This document shows positions 20,948 to 30,385 of a stretch of DNA of 34,741 bases, in pieces. The notes below the pieces were generated by a model, which was given only the letters and a program-made list of their open reading frames with translations, made no database searches and was not told where the DNA came from. A program made the position numbers and the translations under genes. How positions within the stretch are numbered: position 1 is the stretch's first letter; each line of letters starts with the position of its first letter. The DNA is from a virus. The stretch covers positions 1 to 34,741 of IMG/VR virus record IMGVR_UViG_3300032073_000100. The stretch is one strand, 5' to 3'.

Positions 20948-22700
20948 CGGACTTAAAGACATTCTGGAAGGCTACGCTGGTCGTAGACAGTCAAACAGAT
21001 TAGCAGGATTTGAGCCTCTCCTGACGGCTGGTTCTGCTGTAGCTTCTGAAGTTCCTGCATTGACTGTAGGTCTGGTTGCCCTCGATGATCCCGAAGACAA
21101 GTTCAAGCCTTTTAGCGGCGCGGTTGAACAAGCTGACGAAGTAAGAGAGATGCTCACCTATAACCCTCGCTCGATGGAGGGTCAGGCAGGAATGCAATCT
21201 CTTTTAAACTCTGTTAGTCAACTAGCCGACACGCTCGGACTTGATACAGCTTTCAAATATCTAAACGAGGAGATCATTCCCAGAGTACAAAGCACACTCG
21301 GCGAAGACGCTGCGAGAGAACTTGGCTCGATGGCGATGATGATTCCGGCTGTTAAAAGAGTCACAAAAGTAGTGCAGCCAAGCGCAGACATAGAACAAGA
21401 AATAATTGACCCTGATAAAAATCTAATGTTTTTGCAGAACACAAGCCAAGAAGCGTTAGAGAGTTTTGACGAGATTGGCGGGATGCCGATGCCTTCTCTA
21501 GCAGTCACAAAAGAAGACATACCCTTTGAGGGATTTGGAGAAATAACTTTAGTCGGGAAGCCCGAGAGTTTTGATCCGAAAGCCTCCAGAACCAATGAAA
21601 TGTTTTCTGCTGACGCTTATACAGTCCGCGCTCCCAGACCAATGCAACTGGCAAAGAAAAACGCAGACGATATTTTTGAAGAAAAATTCGGGACATCAAA
21701 AGAATTAGAACAACTGGATGTGAATGCTTACGGTTTGATAGAGAATTTAAGGTCACTATCATCTAAAAATCGGGCGTATCCAGAAAGTTATAACCGTATT
21801 TCCGAGTTTTTTGAAAGCAAACCCGGAAAAAAATTATTCGCATTAGAAAAAGGTTTTAAAACAGAAGACTTACCAAAAGAAAATAAATTAGCTGCATTTT
21901 TAAGTGACAAAGAAACAGAGTTTGAAGAATGGCAAAAAGAACAAATAAATGATTTGCTAGAACCTGAAAAAGTTTTTGTTTCAAAACAAATGTATGCAAC
22001 AAACACAAAACCTTATCGACAAAAAATATCGCCCTACACCGCAGAAGAAGTGACAAAGGTCATGCGGAGGAGTAGTGGTCAAAATATGGAGGAAGGAGGA
22101 AATTTTAATCAATCCTCTATCGGGGCGCAAAGAGCCGCAACTGCTGAACCAATTAAATCACTTAAACAAGCAAGAGAAAGAAAAGATCAAATACAAACAA
22201 AAGAGGCACTTGAAGATTTAAAAGAAGCGCAAAACGAAGCCTTTTTTTCTATTCACGATGATTTAAAAAAATATTATGAATTTAATTCTGATCGTTTTGG
22301 TTTTGTTGATGAAGTAGGTGAATTGATAAAAATATCAGAGCGAAAAGGATTAGACGCTGCGTTTCGAGAAGTTGGATTTAAAGATGTCCCAGATGATTTG
22401 AAAGACGCAATCAACGAGTATAAAGATTCGTTACGCTCTGCGCCAACTCAGTATTTTGAAGCAAAACCTAAACGAGTTGTTGATCTATCAGAATTCGGAG
22501 GGGCAATTGTTCCTAAAGGATCTGAACCACAGATCAGAAAAATTTTAGAAAAATACGGAATAACCCGCTTGAAAACATACGAAACAGACGTTGAAAGAAC
22601 TGCGGCACGAAAAGCCTTTCAGGACTTGATGTTTTCTATTGGATTACCTGCAACAGTTGCAGGGTCAATAATTTATGGCGAAGAAGATCAATCGGTTTAA
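20940..22700 (+). CDS. Large polyvalent-type virion protein (putative ejected effector)
   Basis: 586 residues. Residues about 182-234 contain GGMPMPSLAVTKEDIPFEGFGEITLVG and SADAYTVRAPRP, and the C-terminus contains FGGAIVPKGSEPQIRKILEKYGITRLKTYETDVERTAARKAF (about 520-562). I know this pair of segments from very large phage and conjugative polyvalent proteins that are carried into the recipient cell with DNA. Here both are in one mid-size protein without a methylase, helicase or toxin domain between them. A virion-carried protein acting in the newly infected cell is inferred; no active site is identified. The start overlaps the previous gene. Confidence 0.55.
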   Translation: MANGLKDILEGYAGRRQSNRLAGFEPLLTAGSAVASEVPALTVGLVALDDPEDKFKPFSGAVEQADEVREMLTYNPRSMEGQAGMQSLLNSVSQLADTLGLDTAFKYLNEEIIPRVQSTLGEDAARELGSMAMMIPAVKRVTKVVQPSADIEQEIIDPDKNLMFLQNTSQEALESFDEIGGMPMPSLAVTKEDIPFEGFGEITLVGKPESFDPKASRTNEMFSADAYTVRAPRPMQLAKKNADDIFEEKFGTSKELEQLDVNAYGLIENLRSLSSKNRAYPESYNRISEFFESKPGKKLFALEKGFKTEDLPKENKLAAFLSDKETEFEEWQKEQINDLLEPEKVFVSKQMYATNTKPYRQKISPYTAEEVTKVMRRSSGQNMEEGGNFNQSSIGAQRAATAEPIKSLKQARERKDQIQTKEALEDLKEAQNEAFFSIHDDLKKYYEFNSDRFGFVDEVGELIKISERKGLDAAFREVGFKDVPDDLKDAINEYKDSLRSAPTQYFEAKPKRVVDLSEFGGAIVPKGSEPQIRKILEKYGITRLKTYETDVERTAARKAFQDLMFSIGLPATVAGSIIYGEEDQSV

Positions 22701-22767
22701 CGCACCGTAAAAGCGTGGGCTTACTTGCTGCCCTCTGAGCAAGGTAAACATTCGTGGAGACGTACTC

Positions 22768-23643
22768 ATGGAAACTGATGCAGCAATAGCTGAGGCTGAA
22801 ATATTGCCAACGGAAATAGAGCAAGCCGGACAAGATGCTCCCGAGCCTGAACAGGGCGAAACCTCTGAAGCAGTAGAAACTCCAGAAACCGGGGAGAAAG
22901 CCGCAGAAGAGTCATCCGGGGAAGAGACACCCGAAAAACTAGCAGAAGAGAAGCAGAAAAAGCGTAACTCTGTTCAGGAAAGAATCTCACAACTGGCACG
23001 ACAGAAAAATGAAGCGAACACCAGAGTATCTGAATTAGAGCAACAAGTTGCGTATCTGCAATCTCAAAGTCAGCCTCAAACCCAGGATATGCCACAAACA
23101 TACCCTAGACTTGAAGACTACGACTATGATGAAGGCAGACACCAGCAAGCAGTTCTTCAGTATACGGCTAATCTGAACGCTCAAAATGTTTCTCAGGTAA
23201 TGCAACAGCAACAGCAAGCCCAACTGGCTCAACTACAGGCAAAGAAGCAGCAGATCGCTTCAGCAACCTTTGTAGAAAAATCAAACGACTTTTCAATCGA
23301 CTATCCTGATTTCAAAGAAAAGGTAACCAATCCTGCTTTTGAACAGAGTGACTTTGTTGCGAATCAGATCGTTGAAATGAGCAACGGACCAGCAGTTGCC
23401 TATTACCTGGCAAATAACCAGAATATTGCAAATTCGATTAACCGAAAGAGCGATATCGAGGCATTGAAAGATTTGACGCGAATCAGCACGGCTCTATCTA
23501 TTAACGCTAAAAAAAGAAGGTCGGCCACTCAAACTAATGCGCCCACTCCGTCCAGAACGGTGACACCTAAAGGGAAAGTTTCAAAAGATCCTGACAAGAT
23601 GACACCGGACGAATATCGGCGGTATCGTGGGTATACAAAATAG
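22768..23643 (+). CDS. Scaffolding protein
   Basis: 291 residues; GGAG before ATG. The N-terminal 70 residues are very acidic (EPEQGETSEAVETPE...), then coiled-coil helices (ERISQLARQKNEANTRVSELEQQV), a Gln-rich stretch (about 145-165) and a basic C-terminus (KGKVSKDPDKMTPDEYRRYRGYTK) as expected for the coat-binding end of P22-like scaffolds. It lies directly upstream of the coat gene. It should direct procapsid assembly and leave before DNA packaging. Confidence 0.88.
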   Translation: METDAAIAEAEILPTEIEQAGQDAPEPEQGETSEAVETPETGEKAAEESSGEETPEKLAEEKQKKRNSVQERISQLARQKNEANTRVSELEQQVAYLQSQSQPQTQDMPQTYPRLEDYDYDEGRHQQAVLQYTANLNAQNVSQVMQQQQQAQLAQLQAKKQQIASATFVEKSNDFSIDYPDFKEKVTNPAFEQSDFVANQIVEMSNGPAVAYYLANNQNIANSINRKSDIEALKDLTRISTALSINAKKRRSATQTNAPTPSRTVTPKGKVSKDPDKMTPDEYRRYRGYTK

Positions 23644-23654
23644 GTAATCGATAA

Positions 23655-24842
23655 ATGGCTAATTCATTATTAACCCCATCGATCATCACTAAAGAAGCTC
23701 TCGCTGTTCTACATCAGAAATTAAATTTTGTGGGAACCATCAATCGTCAATATGACGATCAATACGCAAAAAGCGGTGCGAAAATTGGTAATGATCTTAA
23801 AATCCGACTCCCCAACCAGTTCTCAGTAAGAACCGGAGCAACTCTTTCGTCCCAGGACGTAACAGAGCAATCCGTCACTCTGACTGTCGGAACTCAGAAG
23901 GGTGTTGACTTCACGTTCAGCTCGGAAGAACTCTCACTGCACATTGACGAGTTCAAATCGCGGTACATAGAGCCAGCAATGGCTGTGCTAGCGTCCAATA
24001 TCGAGTCTGATGCATTCAACATGAATAACGATGTGTACAATTTCGTGAATGGCGTAGGCTCAGCTAATTCCTTTGCCAACATTACGAAAGCCCAAAAGGA
24101 GCTAACGCTAAACCTTGCCCCTTATGGCGATCGCATCTATATGCATGACCCTCAATCAGTCGTTGATATGCTGGCCGACACTAAAGGTCTGTTTCAGGAT
24201 TCTGGACAGATTGCCAAGCAATATAAGGACGGCATGTTGGGGCGAATATCAGGGTTTGACCACTACGAAAATACGCTGGTCCCCACCCATACCACGGGAA
24301 CGGCTGCGGCCACTACAAGTTATCTTGTAAATGGTGCGTCCCAGACAGGTGCAAGTTTGACCGTTGACGGTGGTAGTACCACCTTCCTGGTAGGGGACAT
24401 CATTACTATCGCAGGAGTCAACAGAGTCCATCCTGAAACTAAAGCAGATACAGGCGTTCTTCAGAACTTTGTCGTGACTGCAAACTCAGGTAGCTCTGCC
24501 ACCACATTGGCAATTTCGCCCTCGATAACAGCGTCAGGCGGGAATCAGAATGTCAGTGGTAGCCCTGCTGATAATGCTGCTGTTAGTAAAGTAGGCGGCG
24601 GCAATGGTGCAGACTGGGTTGATACGCTTGCGTATCACAAGGACAGTTTCACTTTCGCTACAGCGGATTTAGTCCTTCCAGAAGGGATTGATTTTAGCGC
24701 GAGAGAAGTAATGGACGGAATCTCTATGAGAATCGTCCGAGACTACTCGATCAGTGCTGATACCTTCCCTTGCCGTATTGACATTTTGTACGGCTACAAA
24801 ACCATCAGGCCGGAAACGGCGTGTAGGGTCGGAATCAACTAA
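23655..24842 (+). CDS. Major capsid protein, P22 coat family
   Basis: 395 residues. MANSLLTPSIITKEALAVLHQKLNFVGTINRQYDDQY is the diagnostic opening of the P22 coat family, with an HK97 fold expected. A Gly/Ser/Thr-rich insertion (about 215-310, with VDGGSTTFLVGDIITIAGVNRVHPETK) corresponds in place to the P22 insertion domain. The end FPCRIDILYGYKTIRPETACRVG is typical. P22 coat is 430 aa, so this one is somewhat shorter. A hairpin with T-run follows the gene. Confidence 0.96.
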   Translation: MANSLLTPSIITKEALAVLHQKLNFVGTINRQYDDQYAKSGAKIGNDLKIRLPNQFSVRTGATLSSQDVTEQSVTLTVGTQKGVDFTFSSEELSLHIDEFKSRYIEPAMAVLASNIESDAFNMNNDVYNFVNGVGSANSFANITKAQKELTLNLAPYGDRIYMHDPQSVVDMLADTKGLFQDSGQIAKQYKDGMLGRISGFDHYENTLVPTHTTGTAAATTSYLVNGASQTGASLTVDGGSTTFLVGDIITIAGVNRVHPETKADTGVLQNFVVTANSGSSATTLAISPSITASGGNQNVSGSPADNAAVSKVGGGNGADWVDTLAYHKDSFTFATADLVLPEGIDFSAREVMDGISMRIVRDYSISADTFPCRIDILYGYKTIRPETACRVGIN

Positions 24843-24855
24843 GACCTCTCTTAGT

Positions 24856-24884
24856 CGGGGGGTAAAACCCCCGGCTCTATTTTT
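24856..24884 (+). terminator. Hairpin with T-run after the coat gene
   Basis: CGGGGG (24856-24861), loop GTAAAA, CCCCCG (24868-24873), then GCTCTATTTTT. It looks like an intrinsic terminator between coat and the gp4-like gene; since the operon goes on, it is probably a partial terminator or an RNA 3'-end stabiliser. Confidence 0.65.
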
Positions 24885-24893
24885 AGGTGAATT

Positions 24894-25298
24894 ATGGCAA
24901 CGAGTCAGACAATCATAGATCAGGCAACCAGCCTTTTGAGAGTCAGAACGTCAGGAGTTACATTCTCAACCGACGACTCTGCAAAAAACGCTGATGTCTT
25001 TATTTCCTTGAAAAACATGATCAACGAGTTTGCTGAAGACGGGCTAATCAATATTCCTGCGCCTAGCGCGGTGGGAGATACGCTCGATATTCCTGATGGC
25101 TCAGTGCGAGGACTTGCTTATAACCTAGCGGTTGAAGTAGCGGCAGAGTTTGGTTTAGATCCGGCTCCGGTAGTTTTCGAGATCGCAAAAGAAACAAAAG
25201 ACCGGTTAGAAAGTGAAATTACCCTTGATCTTTCTTTGAATGCCTCAGATTTAAGGTGGGCGCAGAAAAGTTACGAGGTCAATACTGATAGCGTATGA
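24894..25298 (+). CDS. P22 gp4-like tail accessory factor
   Basis: 134 residues. Helical, with ATSQTIIDQATSLLRV at the start and LKNMINEFAEDGL in the middle, the pattern of P22 gp4-type head-tail connector proteins (P22 gp4 is 166 aa). gp4 forms a ring under the portal and plugs DNA after packaging. ATGA overlap with the gp10-like gene repeats the P22 order gp4-gp10. Confidence 0.8.
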   Translation: MATSQTIIDQATSLLRVRTSGVTFSTDDSAKNADVFISLKNMINEFAEDGLINIPAPSAVGDTLDIPDGSVRGLAYNLAVEVAAEFGLDPAPVVFEIAKETKDRLESEITLDLSLNASDLRWAQKSYEVNTDSV

Positions 25299-26719
25299 GA
25301 GCTTTAATCCCTTTAGAATCTAGCTATCAAAGCACCCGGCTTGACGCAAACAGACAGCAGACATTGAACCTTTATCCCCATACATTGAGGGGATATCGCC
25401 AAGTTCCGGGATACGTCACCTTTGCATCGTTTCAGGCTACAGGAGAAGCGATTACAGACAGTTTAGGTTCTGCTCTGACTGATTCATCGTCTGAAGCAAT
25501 AACAGCCTCAGTCACGCCCGGAGGCGCAGACAGAGGATTGATTGCTGATGGGCCGAATGGACTTCTGTATCAGGTCACCGGATCGGCTTTGTATTCGATT
25601 GATCTGGCCGGATCTGCCAATTTCATAGGCGAAATATCAAATAGCCCGACTCCGGTAGTAATGGCAACCGATAGAAATCAGTTAATTATCTGCACTGGAG
25701 GAACGCCCGACGCTTATGTCTACACAGTCGCGGGAGGCTTACAGGAGATTAGCGATACCGATTTACTCCTAACAAGCAGCGTGGCTTTTTTAGACTCAAG
25801 ATTTATCTATCAACAGCCTGATGGCTATTTTGTCGTTTCTGCGCTGAACGATGGCACAAGCATTGCCTCTTTAGATTTTGCACAAGCGGAGGCTTTACCA
25901 GATGACTTGTTAAGGGTTTTCTCTCAGGATCAATACCTTTACCTATTCGGACAAACAACGACTGAGATATGGTTCACAAGCGGCACAGGTAGGCCGCCTC
26001 TATCAAGACAGGCAGTCTTGCAGCAGGGCATTTGCGGAACTTACGCAGTCGATTCCATAGATGGAATAATTTATTTTATAGATGCAACCCGAAGGCCGGG
26101 CATGATTCAAGGAGAGAATTTTGCTCCTTTGTTTGTTCCTGCAATCGGTGAACAGTGGGCTTCATTTGATGAAAGTGATTTTACAAACGCAAGGGTATCA
26201 GCCTACTCCTTGCATCAGGAAAATTTCGTAGACTTTGTATTTCAAGATCAGGGCGAAATCTGGACGTACCATATCACCTCGAAAACATGGTTTGAAAAAG
26301 ACTTTATTACTACTTCAGTCGTTCACGCTTTCAGTAAAATTCTTGCGGCTCATTCTGAAAATAAGAAAATCTATCAATTAGACTTCTCCAATTATCAGCA
26401 GGACGGCGCAAACATGACGAGGCGTAAAGACCTGCCTTTGATTAGCTCTGAAGTCCTGGATGTCGGTGGCGCAGATATGGTCATTGACCGACTGAAAATT
26501 CATGTAGATACCAGCACAACGTCAACCGTCACGCTGAAAGTATCAAAGAATCTAAGCTCTTTCACAACGATTAACAGCGCAAGCATCAACGGAAATAAAA
26601 CGGCAGATATGAATTCGATAGGAAAATCAAGAGAAATTATTGCGAGAATAGAAACAACGTCAAATGCAAGAGTTGATATTCTGGACGCTGCCATTGACGC
26701 TCAAATTCTAAGAGGATGA
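25295..26719 (+). CDS. P22 gp10-like DNA stabilisation/tail hub protein
   Basis: 474 residues, almost the length of P22 gp10 (472). The opening LESSYQSTRLDANRQQTLNLYP and the beta-propeller-like core with FSQDQYLYLFGQTTTEIWFTSG and RQAVLQQGICGTYAV are signatures of this family. The C-terminal part (about 380-474) is a beta-sandwich-like stretch. It continues the tail tube below gp4 and stabilises packaged DNA. Start by ATGA overlap with the gp4-like gene. Confidence 0.9.
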   Translation: MRALIPLESSYQSTRLDANRQQTLNLYPHTLRGYRQVPGYVTFASFQATGEAITDSLGSALTDSSSEAITASVTPGGADRGLIADGPNGLLYQVTGSALYSIDLAGSANFIGEISNSPTPVVMATDRNQLIICTGGTPDAYVYTVAGGLQEISDTDLLLTSSVAFLDSRFIYQQPDGYFVVSALNDGTSIASLDFAQAEALPDDLLRVFSQDQYLYLFGQTTTEIWFTSGTGRPPLSRQAVLQQGICGTYAVDSIDGIIYFIDATRRPGMIQGENFAPLFVPAIGEQWASFDESDFTNARVSAYSLHQENFVDFVFQDQGEIWTYHITSKTWFEKDFITTSVVHAFSKILAAHSENKKIYQLDFSNYQQDGANMTRRKDLPLISSEVLDVGGADMVIDRLKIHVDTSTTSTVTLKVSKNLSSFTTINSASINGNKTADMNSIGKSREIIARIETTSNARVDILDAAIDAQILRG

Positions 26720-26720
26720 C

Positions 26721-28472
26721 ATGGGACAATTAACTCAAACGACTACTCAGCTTCAGACAATCATAGATGATGCAGACGCAAGTAACGCTGGGAATACGTC
26801 TATCTCAGACGGCAGCGATACAACAGCAACAGCCTTAAAGAAGAGTGGGTTTTTTAGTCTTGGGGCTAGTTCGTCAAATGCTCCTTCAAGTGACCGATCA
26901 GTGGTAATTTCGGCGGTTAGAAATACCTCAGCAAGTGGTGAGATTAGATACGGCCAAGTCGTTTTAACGGAAAGCGCAGGGCTATATTGGGCTGTTGATG
27001 ACGGCGGTAGTTTGTCAAGCTGGTCCCAGGCGATTGGCACAACCTCAACCCAGACACTGACAAACAAGACTCTTACCAGCCCGGTACTGACTACTCCTCA
27101 GATTAATGATTCGTCAGCAGACCACCAGTATGTATTTTCATCGGCAAATCTGGCCGCAGACAGAACGGTGAGTCTTCCGCTGTTAGGCGGCAATGACACG
27201 TTTGTTTTTGAGGCACACACTCAAACCCTGACGAACAAAACACTCACTTCAGCAGTTTTGAATACCGGAGTTAGTGGCACAGCAGTTCTAGACGAGGATA
27301 ATTTTGCAAGTGACTCAGCGACGAAGTTAGCAACCCAGCAAAGTATCAAGGCTTATGTCGATGGTCAGGTAAGCGGAGTAACCGCCTCTAGCACTACGAC
27401 ATTTACAAATAAAACCATTACGGCAGCAAATAATACCCTTACGTTGCTTGCCACCGATATCAAGATCGGGGAAGACGATGAAACCAAGATTGACTTTGAA
27501 GATGCTGACAAAATTAACTTCTATGCTGGTAATGAAAAGCAGTTAATTCTTGAAGATGGAGTTTTGTATCCAGGAGCAGATAATATCATTGATCTTGGTA
27601 AGTCTGACAATGAATTCAAGGATGCGTATTTTGATGGCACGGTTACCGCAGATGCTTTTGCAGGGCCATTAACGGGAAACGTAACAGGTAATGCTTCTGG
27701 AACTGCTGCCACTGTAACTGGGGCGGCTCAATCTAATATTACATCGCTAGGGACTCTGACTACCTTAACTGTTGATAATGTCATTATTAACGCCACAACG
27801 ATAGGGCACACTGATGACACTGATTTGATGACATTAGCAGATGGCGTTTTAACAGTCGCCGGTGAGGTCAGTATGACCACTCTGGATATTGGTGGAACTA
27901 ATGTTACTTCTACGGCAGCAGAACTCAACAAGTTAGATGGAGTAGGCGTATTAAGACAAGCCGGGCTAGAAACAATCTATGTTCCTGCGGCTGCGATGTA
28001 CCCGAATTCAACCAACGGATGCGCGGATTTAGAGCAGGTAGAATTAGCTAACGGCCCTGAACTAAAATGTTTAGATTTTGATGCAAGTTCTGATGAAAAC
28101 GCACAGTTTACTGTTTGCTTTCCAAAAAGCTGGAACGAAGGAACTGTTACCTTCCAGGCTTTCTGGACAGTTACAGGAACTAACACCGGAACCGTAGCGT
28201 GGGGTTTGTCAGGTGGATCTATGGCAGACGATGCTTCAATCAATACTGCCTTTGGAACAAATGTAGTCGCTACGGCAAAAGCCTTTTCAGGAACATCTAA
28301 CGACATGACAGTGAGTGCGGTAAGCGGGGCCGTCACCATAGCCAATGCTGCTGTAGATACTCAAACGTATTTCCAGATTATGAGAGATGTATCTGCTGAC
28401 GATCAATCAGGAGATGCAAGATTGTTAGGTATTAAGCTGTTCTTCACGACTGACGCAGCTAACGATTCTTAG
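26721..28472 (+). CDS. Tail fibre protein
   Basis: 583 residues. The N-terminal third has two copies of TQTLTNKTLTS and one FTNKTIT, a repeat common in phage fibres. LQLKP-type spikes are absent; instead DNIIDLGKSDNEFKDAYFDGTVTADAF and LTGNVTGNASGTAATVTGAAQSNITSLGTL form beta-helix-like repeats. STAAELNKLDGV marks the end of the shaft. The C-terminal 150 residues are a distinct domain (PNSTNGCADLEQVEL...) likely to be the distal part. It is probably trimeric and used for host binding. Confidence 0.85.
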   Translation: MGQLTQTTTQLQTIIDDADASNAGNTSISDGSDTTATALKKSGFFSLGASSSNAPSSDRSVVISAVRNTSASGEIRYGQVVLTESAGLYWAVDDGGSLSSWSQAIGTTSTQTLTNKTLTSPVLTTPQINDSSADHQYVFSSANLAADRTVSLPLLGGNDTFVFEAHTQTLTNKTLTSAVLNTGVSGTAVLDEDNFASDSATKLATQQSIKAYVDGQVSGVTASSTTTFTNKTITAANNTLTLLATDIKIGEDDETKIDFEDADKINFYAGNEKQLILEDGVLYPGADNIIDLGKSDNEFKDAYFDGTVTADAFAGPLTGNVTGNASGTAATVTGAAQSNITSLGTLTTLTVDNVIINATTIGHTDDTDLMTLADGVLTVAGEVSMTTLDIGGTNVTSTAAELNKLDGVGVLRQAGLETIYVPAAAMYPNSTNGCADLEQVELANGPELKCLDFDASSDENAQFTVCFPKSWNEGTVTFQAFWTVTGTNTGTVAWGLSGGSMADDASINTAFGTNVVATAKAFSGTSNDMTVSAVSGAVTIANAAVDTQTYFQIMRDVSADDQSGDARLLGIKLFFTTDAANDS

Positions 28473-28481
28473 GGTTATTAA

Positions 28482-29291
28482 ATGTTTGGCTATCGAGTAT
28501 TAGGTTTTGGTGTAGGTAAAGCTCCTAGAGCACCATACACTGCCGAATATCTTATTGTTGCTGGAGGCGGTGGTGGCGGGAGTCAGCTAGAAGGATCTGG
28601 AGGTGGAGGCGCTGGTGGTGCTTTAGATAGCTCGTTCACAGCAACACCCCTTCAAGGATACACTATAACAATAGGGGCTGGAGGTGCAGCAGCACTTGGT
28701 CAGGGTAATTCAGGGGCCAATTCCAGCATCGACTCAACAGCAGCTACAGGGGGAGGCGGGGGATCGCCCGGAAACGCTGCTGGATCTTCTGGAGGCTCTG
28801 GGGGAGGGGGGGGAGGATCTCAACATAATAATGGAGCCGGTGGTTCAGGAACAAGTGGTCAAGGAAATGCTGGAGGAGCCGGTAGCACTGGAAAGAGAGG
28901 CGGTGGTGGTGGAGGAAAAGGCTCTGCTGGTTCAACCCCACCGGGAAATGGTGGTACTGGAATAGATTGGAAATCCTTGGGAACTTCTTATGCTTCCGGG
29001 GGAGGAGGAGCATCAGCCACGGCTAGCAATGGATCTGCGGCTGCTGGAGGAGGAACTGATGGATTTACCTATCCGGGACATGGAAGCCAATATGCGGCAA
29101 GCAACGCTGCTGCCAATACCGGAGGTGGAGCAGGAGGCACTAATGGAACCTATGGATCAGGTGGGGCAGGGGGTAGCGGAGTAATAATTATCAGATATGC
29201 TGGCGGCCAGCAAGCTACTGGAGGCACAATAACTTCTGCTGGAGGATACACCTATCACACTTTTACTTCATCTGGAACATACACAGGCTAA
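28482..29291 (+). CDS. Glycine-rich receptor-binding/adhesin protein
   Basis: 269 residues, about 40% glycine. EYLIVAGGGGGGSQ (23-36) and the closing GSGVIIIRYAGGQQATGGTITSAGGYTYHTFTSSGTYTG are the signatures of the glycine-rich domain used at phage fibre tips (polyglycine sandwich, as in T-even gp38-like adhesins). It follows the fibre gene and is likely its tip or partner. The many GGN codons make it prone to slippage and recombination. Confidence 0.85.
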   Translation: MFGYRVLGFGVGKAPRAPYTAEYLIVAGGGGGGSQLEGSGGGGAGGALDSSFTATPLQGYTITIGAGGAAALGQGNSGANSSIDSTAATGGGGGSPGNAAGSSGGSGGGGGGSQHNNGAGGSGTSGQGNAGGAGSTGKRGGGGGGKGSAGSTPPGNGGTGIDWKSLGTSYASGGGGASATASNGSAAAGGGTDGFTYPGHGSQYAASNAAANTGGGAGGTNGTYGSGGAGGSGVIIIRYAGGQQATGGTITSAGGYTYHTFTSSGTYTG

Positions 29292-29294
29292 ACT

Positions 29295-29666
29295 ATGGCT
29301 CATTATGCAAAAGTAGTAGATGGAGTAGTGGAAACAGTCATTGTTGCTGAAGCAGAGCATATTGCAACTCTGGAAGGTACATGGGTAAAAACCTCTTACA
29401 ACATGCGTGGTGGAGTGTATTACGACCCTTCAACATCAGGACCAGCAGCCGATCAATCAATTGTTAGTGGCGATGCAGCGAGAGAACGAAAGAATTATGC
29501 AGGAATTGGTTATAGATATGATGGGACAGGATTCTTTAATCCTGTTAAACCTTTTAATAGTTGGGTTTTTAACAACTCGACTTATCTTTGGGAGGCTCCT
29601 GTAGATCGTCCTGGTCATAATTTTGAGTGGGATGAAGCAAATACCAGGTGGGTTGAGATAACGTGA
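29295..29666 (+). CDS. Small tail-associated protein
   Basis: 123 residues. AHYAKVVDGVVETVIVAEAEHIATLEG, KTSYNMRGGVYY and GIGYRYDGTGFFNPVKPFNSWVFN are features of a small protein widespread next to fibre genes in aquatic phages. It is probably a fibre chaperone or minor fibre component. The GTGA end is shared with the next gene. Confidence 0.75.
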   Translation: MAHYAKVVDGVVETVIVAEAEHIATLEGTWVKTSYNMRGGVYYDPSTSGPAADQSIVSGDAARERKNYAGIGYRYDGTGFFNPVKPFNSWVFNNSTYLWEAPVDRPGHNFEWDEANTRWVEIT

Positions 29667-29827
29667 GCAAACTAGAATCCCACGAAAGAGAGTGTGCGCT
29701 GAGATACAAGAATATCGAAGAGCGACTTGATCGCGGGACAGAGCGGATGAATCGCATAGAAATGAGTGTTTACGCTCTTTACCCTTTTCTAGTAGGACTT
29801 TTCCTAGCCAGCAGATTCCTGGGGTAG
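29663..29827 (+). CDS. 54-aa single-span membrane protein
   Basis: GTG start overlapping the previous stop (GTGA). A charged helix (SKLESHERECALRYKNIEERLDRGTERMNRIEM) is followed by one hydrophobic span (SVYALYPFLVGLFLASRFLG). The HEREC...Y.NIE.RL pattern is familiar from small phage holin/haemolysin XhlA-like proteins. It may help lysis or DNA entry. Confidence 0.65.
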   Translation: MSKLESHERECALRYKNIEERLDRGTERMNRIEMSVYALYPFLVGLFLASRFLG

Positions 29828-29833
29828 CCCCTC

Positions 29834-30385
29834 ATGTTCGCTGAACTGGCAGCGATTACCAGTGCCATATCAGCGATTAACAACACTATTGCAACCTTCA
29901 AAGAAGGTAGAGCCAATGCTCAGGATGCTGCCGCGCTCTTGGGCAAGTTCGGCACAACGGCTCAAAAACTAGACGATTGGGAGAAAAAGAAGAAACTTAA
30001 ACGCCCTCTCACTCCTAAAGAGGCTATGGATCTCTCCATCAAACGCAGAGAGATCAAAACCATAGAAAGGAAAATCAAAGACCATCTGATGATGGCTGGG
30101 ATGTCCGATGTTTGGCGAGATGCTGAACGCATACGAAAAGAATCAGAAAGGGACCATCTCCAGTACCTGAAGGACATTCACAAAAAGCGTAAAGAACGAA
30201 ATCGTAAGTTGCAAGAAAGAGCTACTGCTGCGTTTATTATTATTTCCTTGTTATTTCTATGCTGGGCAGGTTGGTTTCTCTACGGGGCCATTACAGAATC
30301 AAGGCTTGATGCCGCAAAACAAAGGCTAGAACAGGCAAAAGAAAGACAACGGAATATCAGAAAATGCGGTCGAATTAAATGCTGA
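29834..30385 (+). CDS. Membrane protein with charged helices, unknown function
   Basis: 183 residues. The N-terminal helix is hydrophobic-alanine-rich (MFAELAAITSAISAINNTIATF), followed by a highly charged region (EKKKKLKRPLTPKEAMDLSIKRREIKTIERKIKDHL), one clear span (about 131-151, AAFIIISLLFLCWAGWFLYG) and a coiled tail ending CGRIKC. It resembles conserved phage proteins of unknown function near tail genes; a spanin-like role is imaginable but unproved. Confidence 0.7.
   Translation: MFAELAAITSAISAINNTIATFKEGRANAQDAAALLGKFGTTAQKLDDWEKKKKLKRPLTPKEAMDLSIKRREIKTIERKIKDHLMMAGMSDVWRDAERIRKESERDHLQYLKDIHKKRKERNRKLQERATAAFIIISLLFLCWAGWFLYGAITESRLDAAKQRLEQAKERQRNIRKCGRIKC

Noticed and set aside
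28684-28965. Other-frame ORFs in the glycine-rich gene
   Set aside because: GGN-rich DNA leaves the other frames open; no ribosome site or family features.
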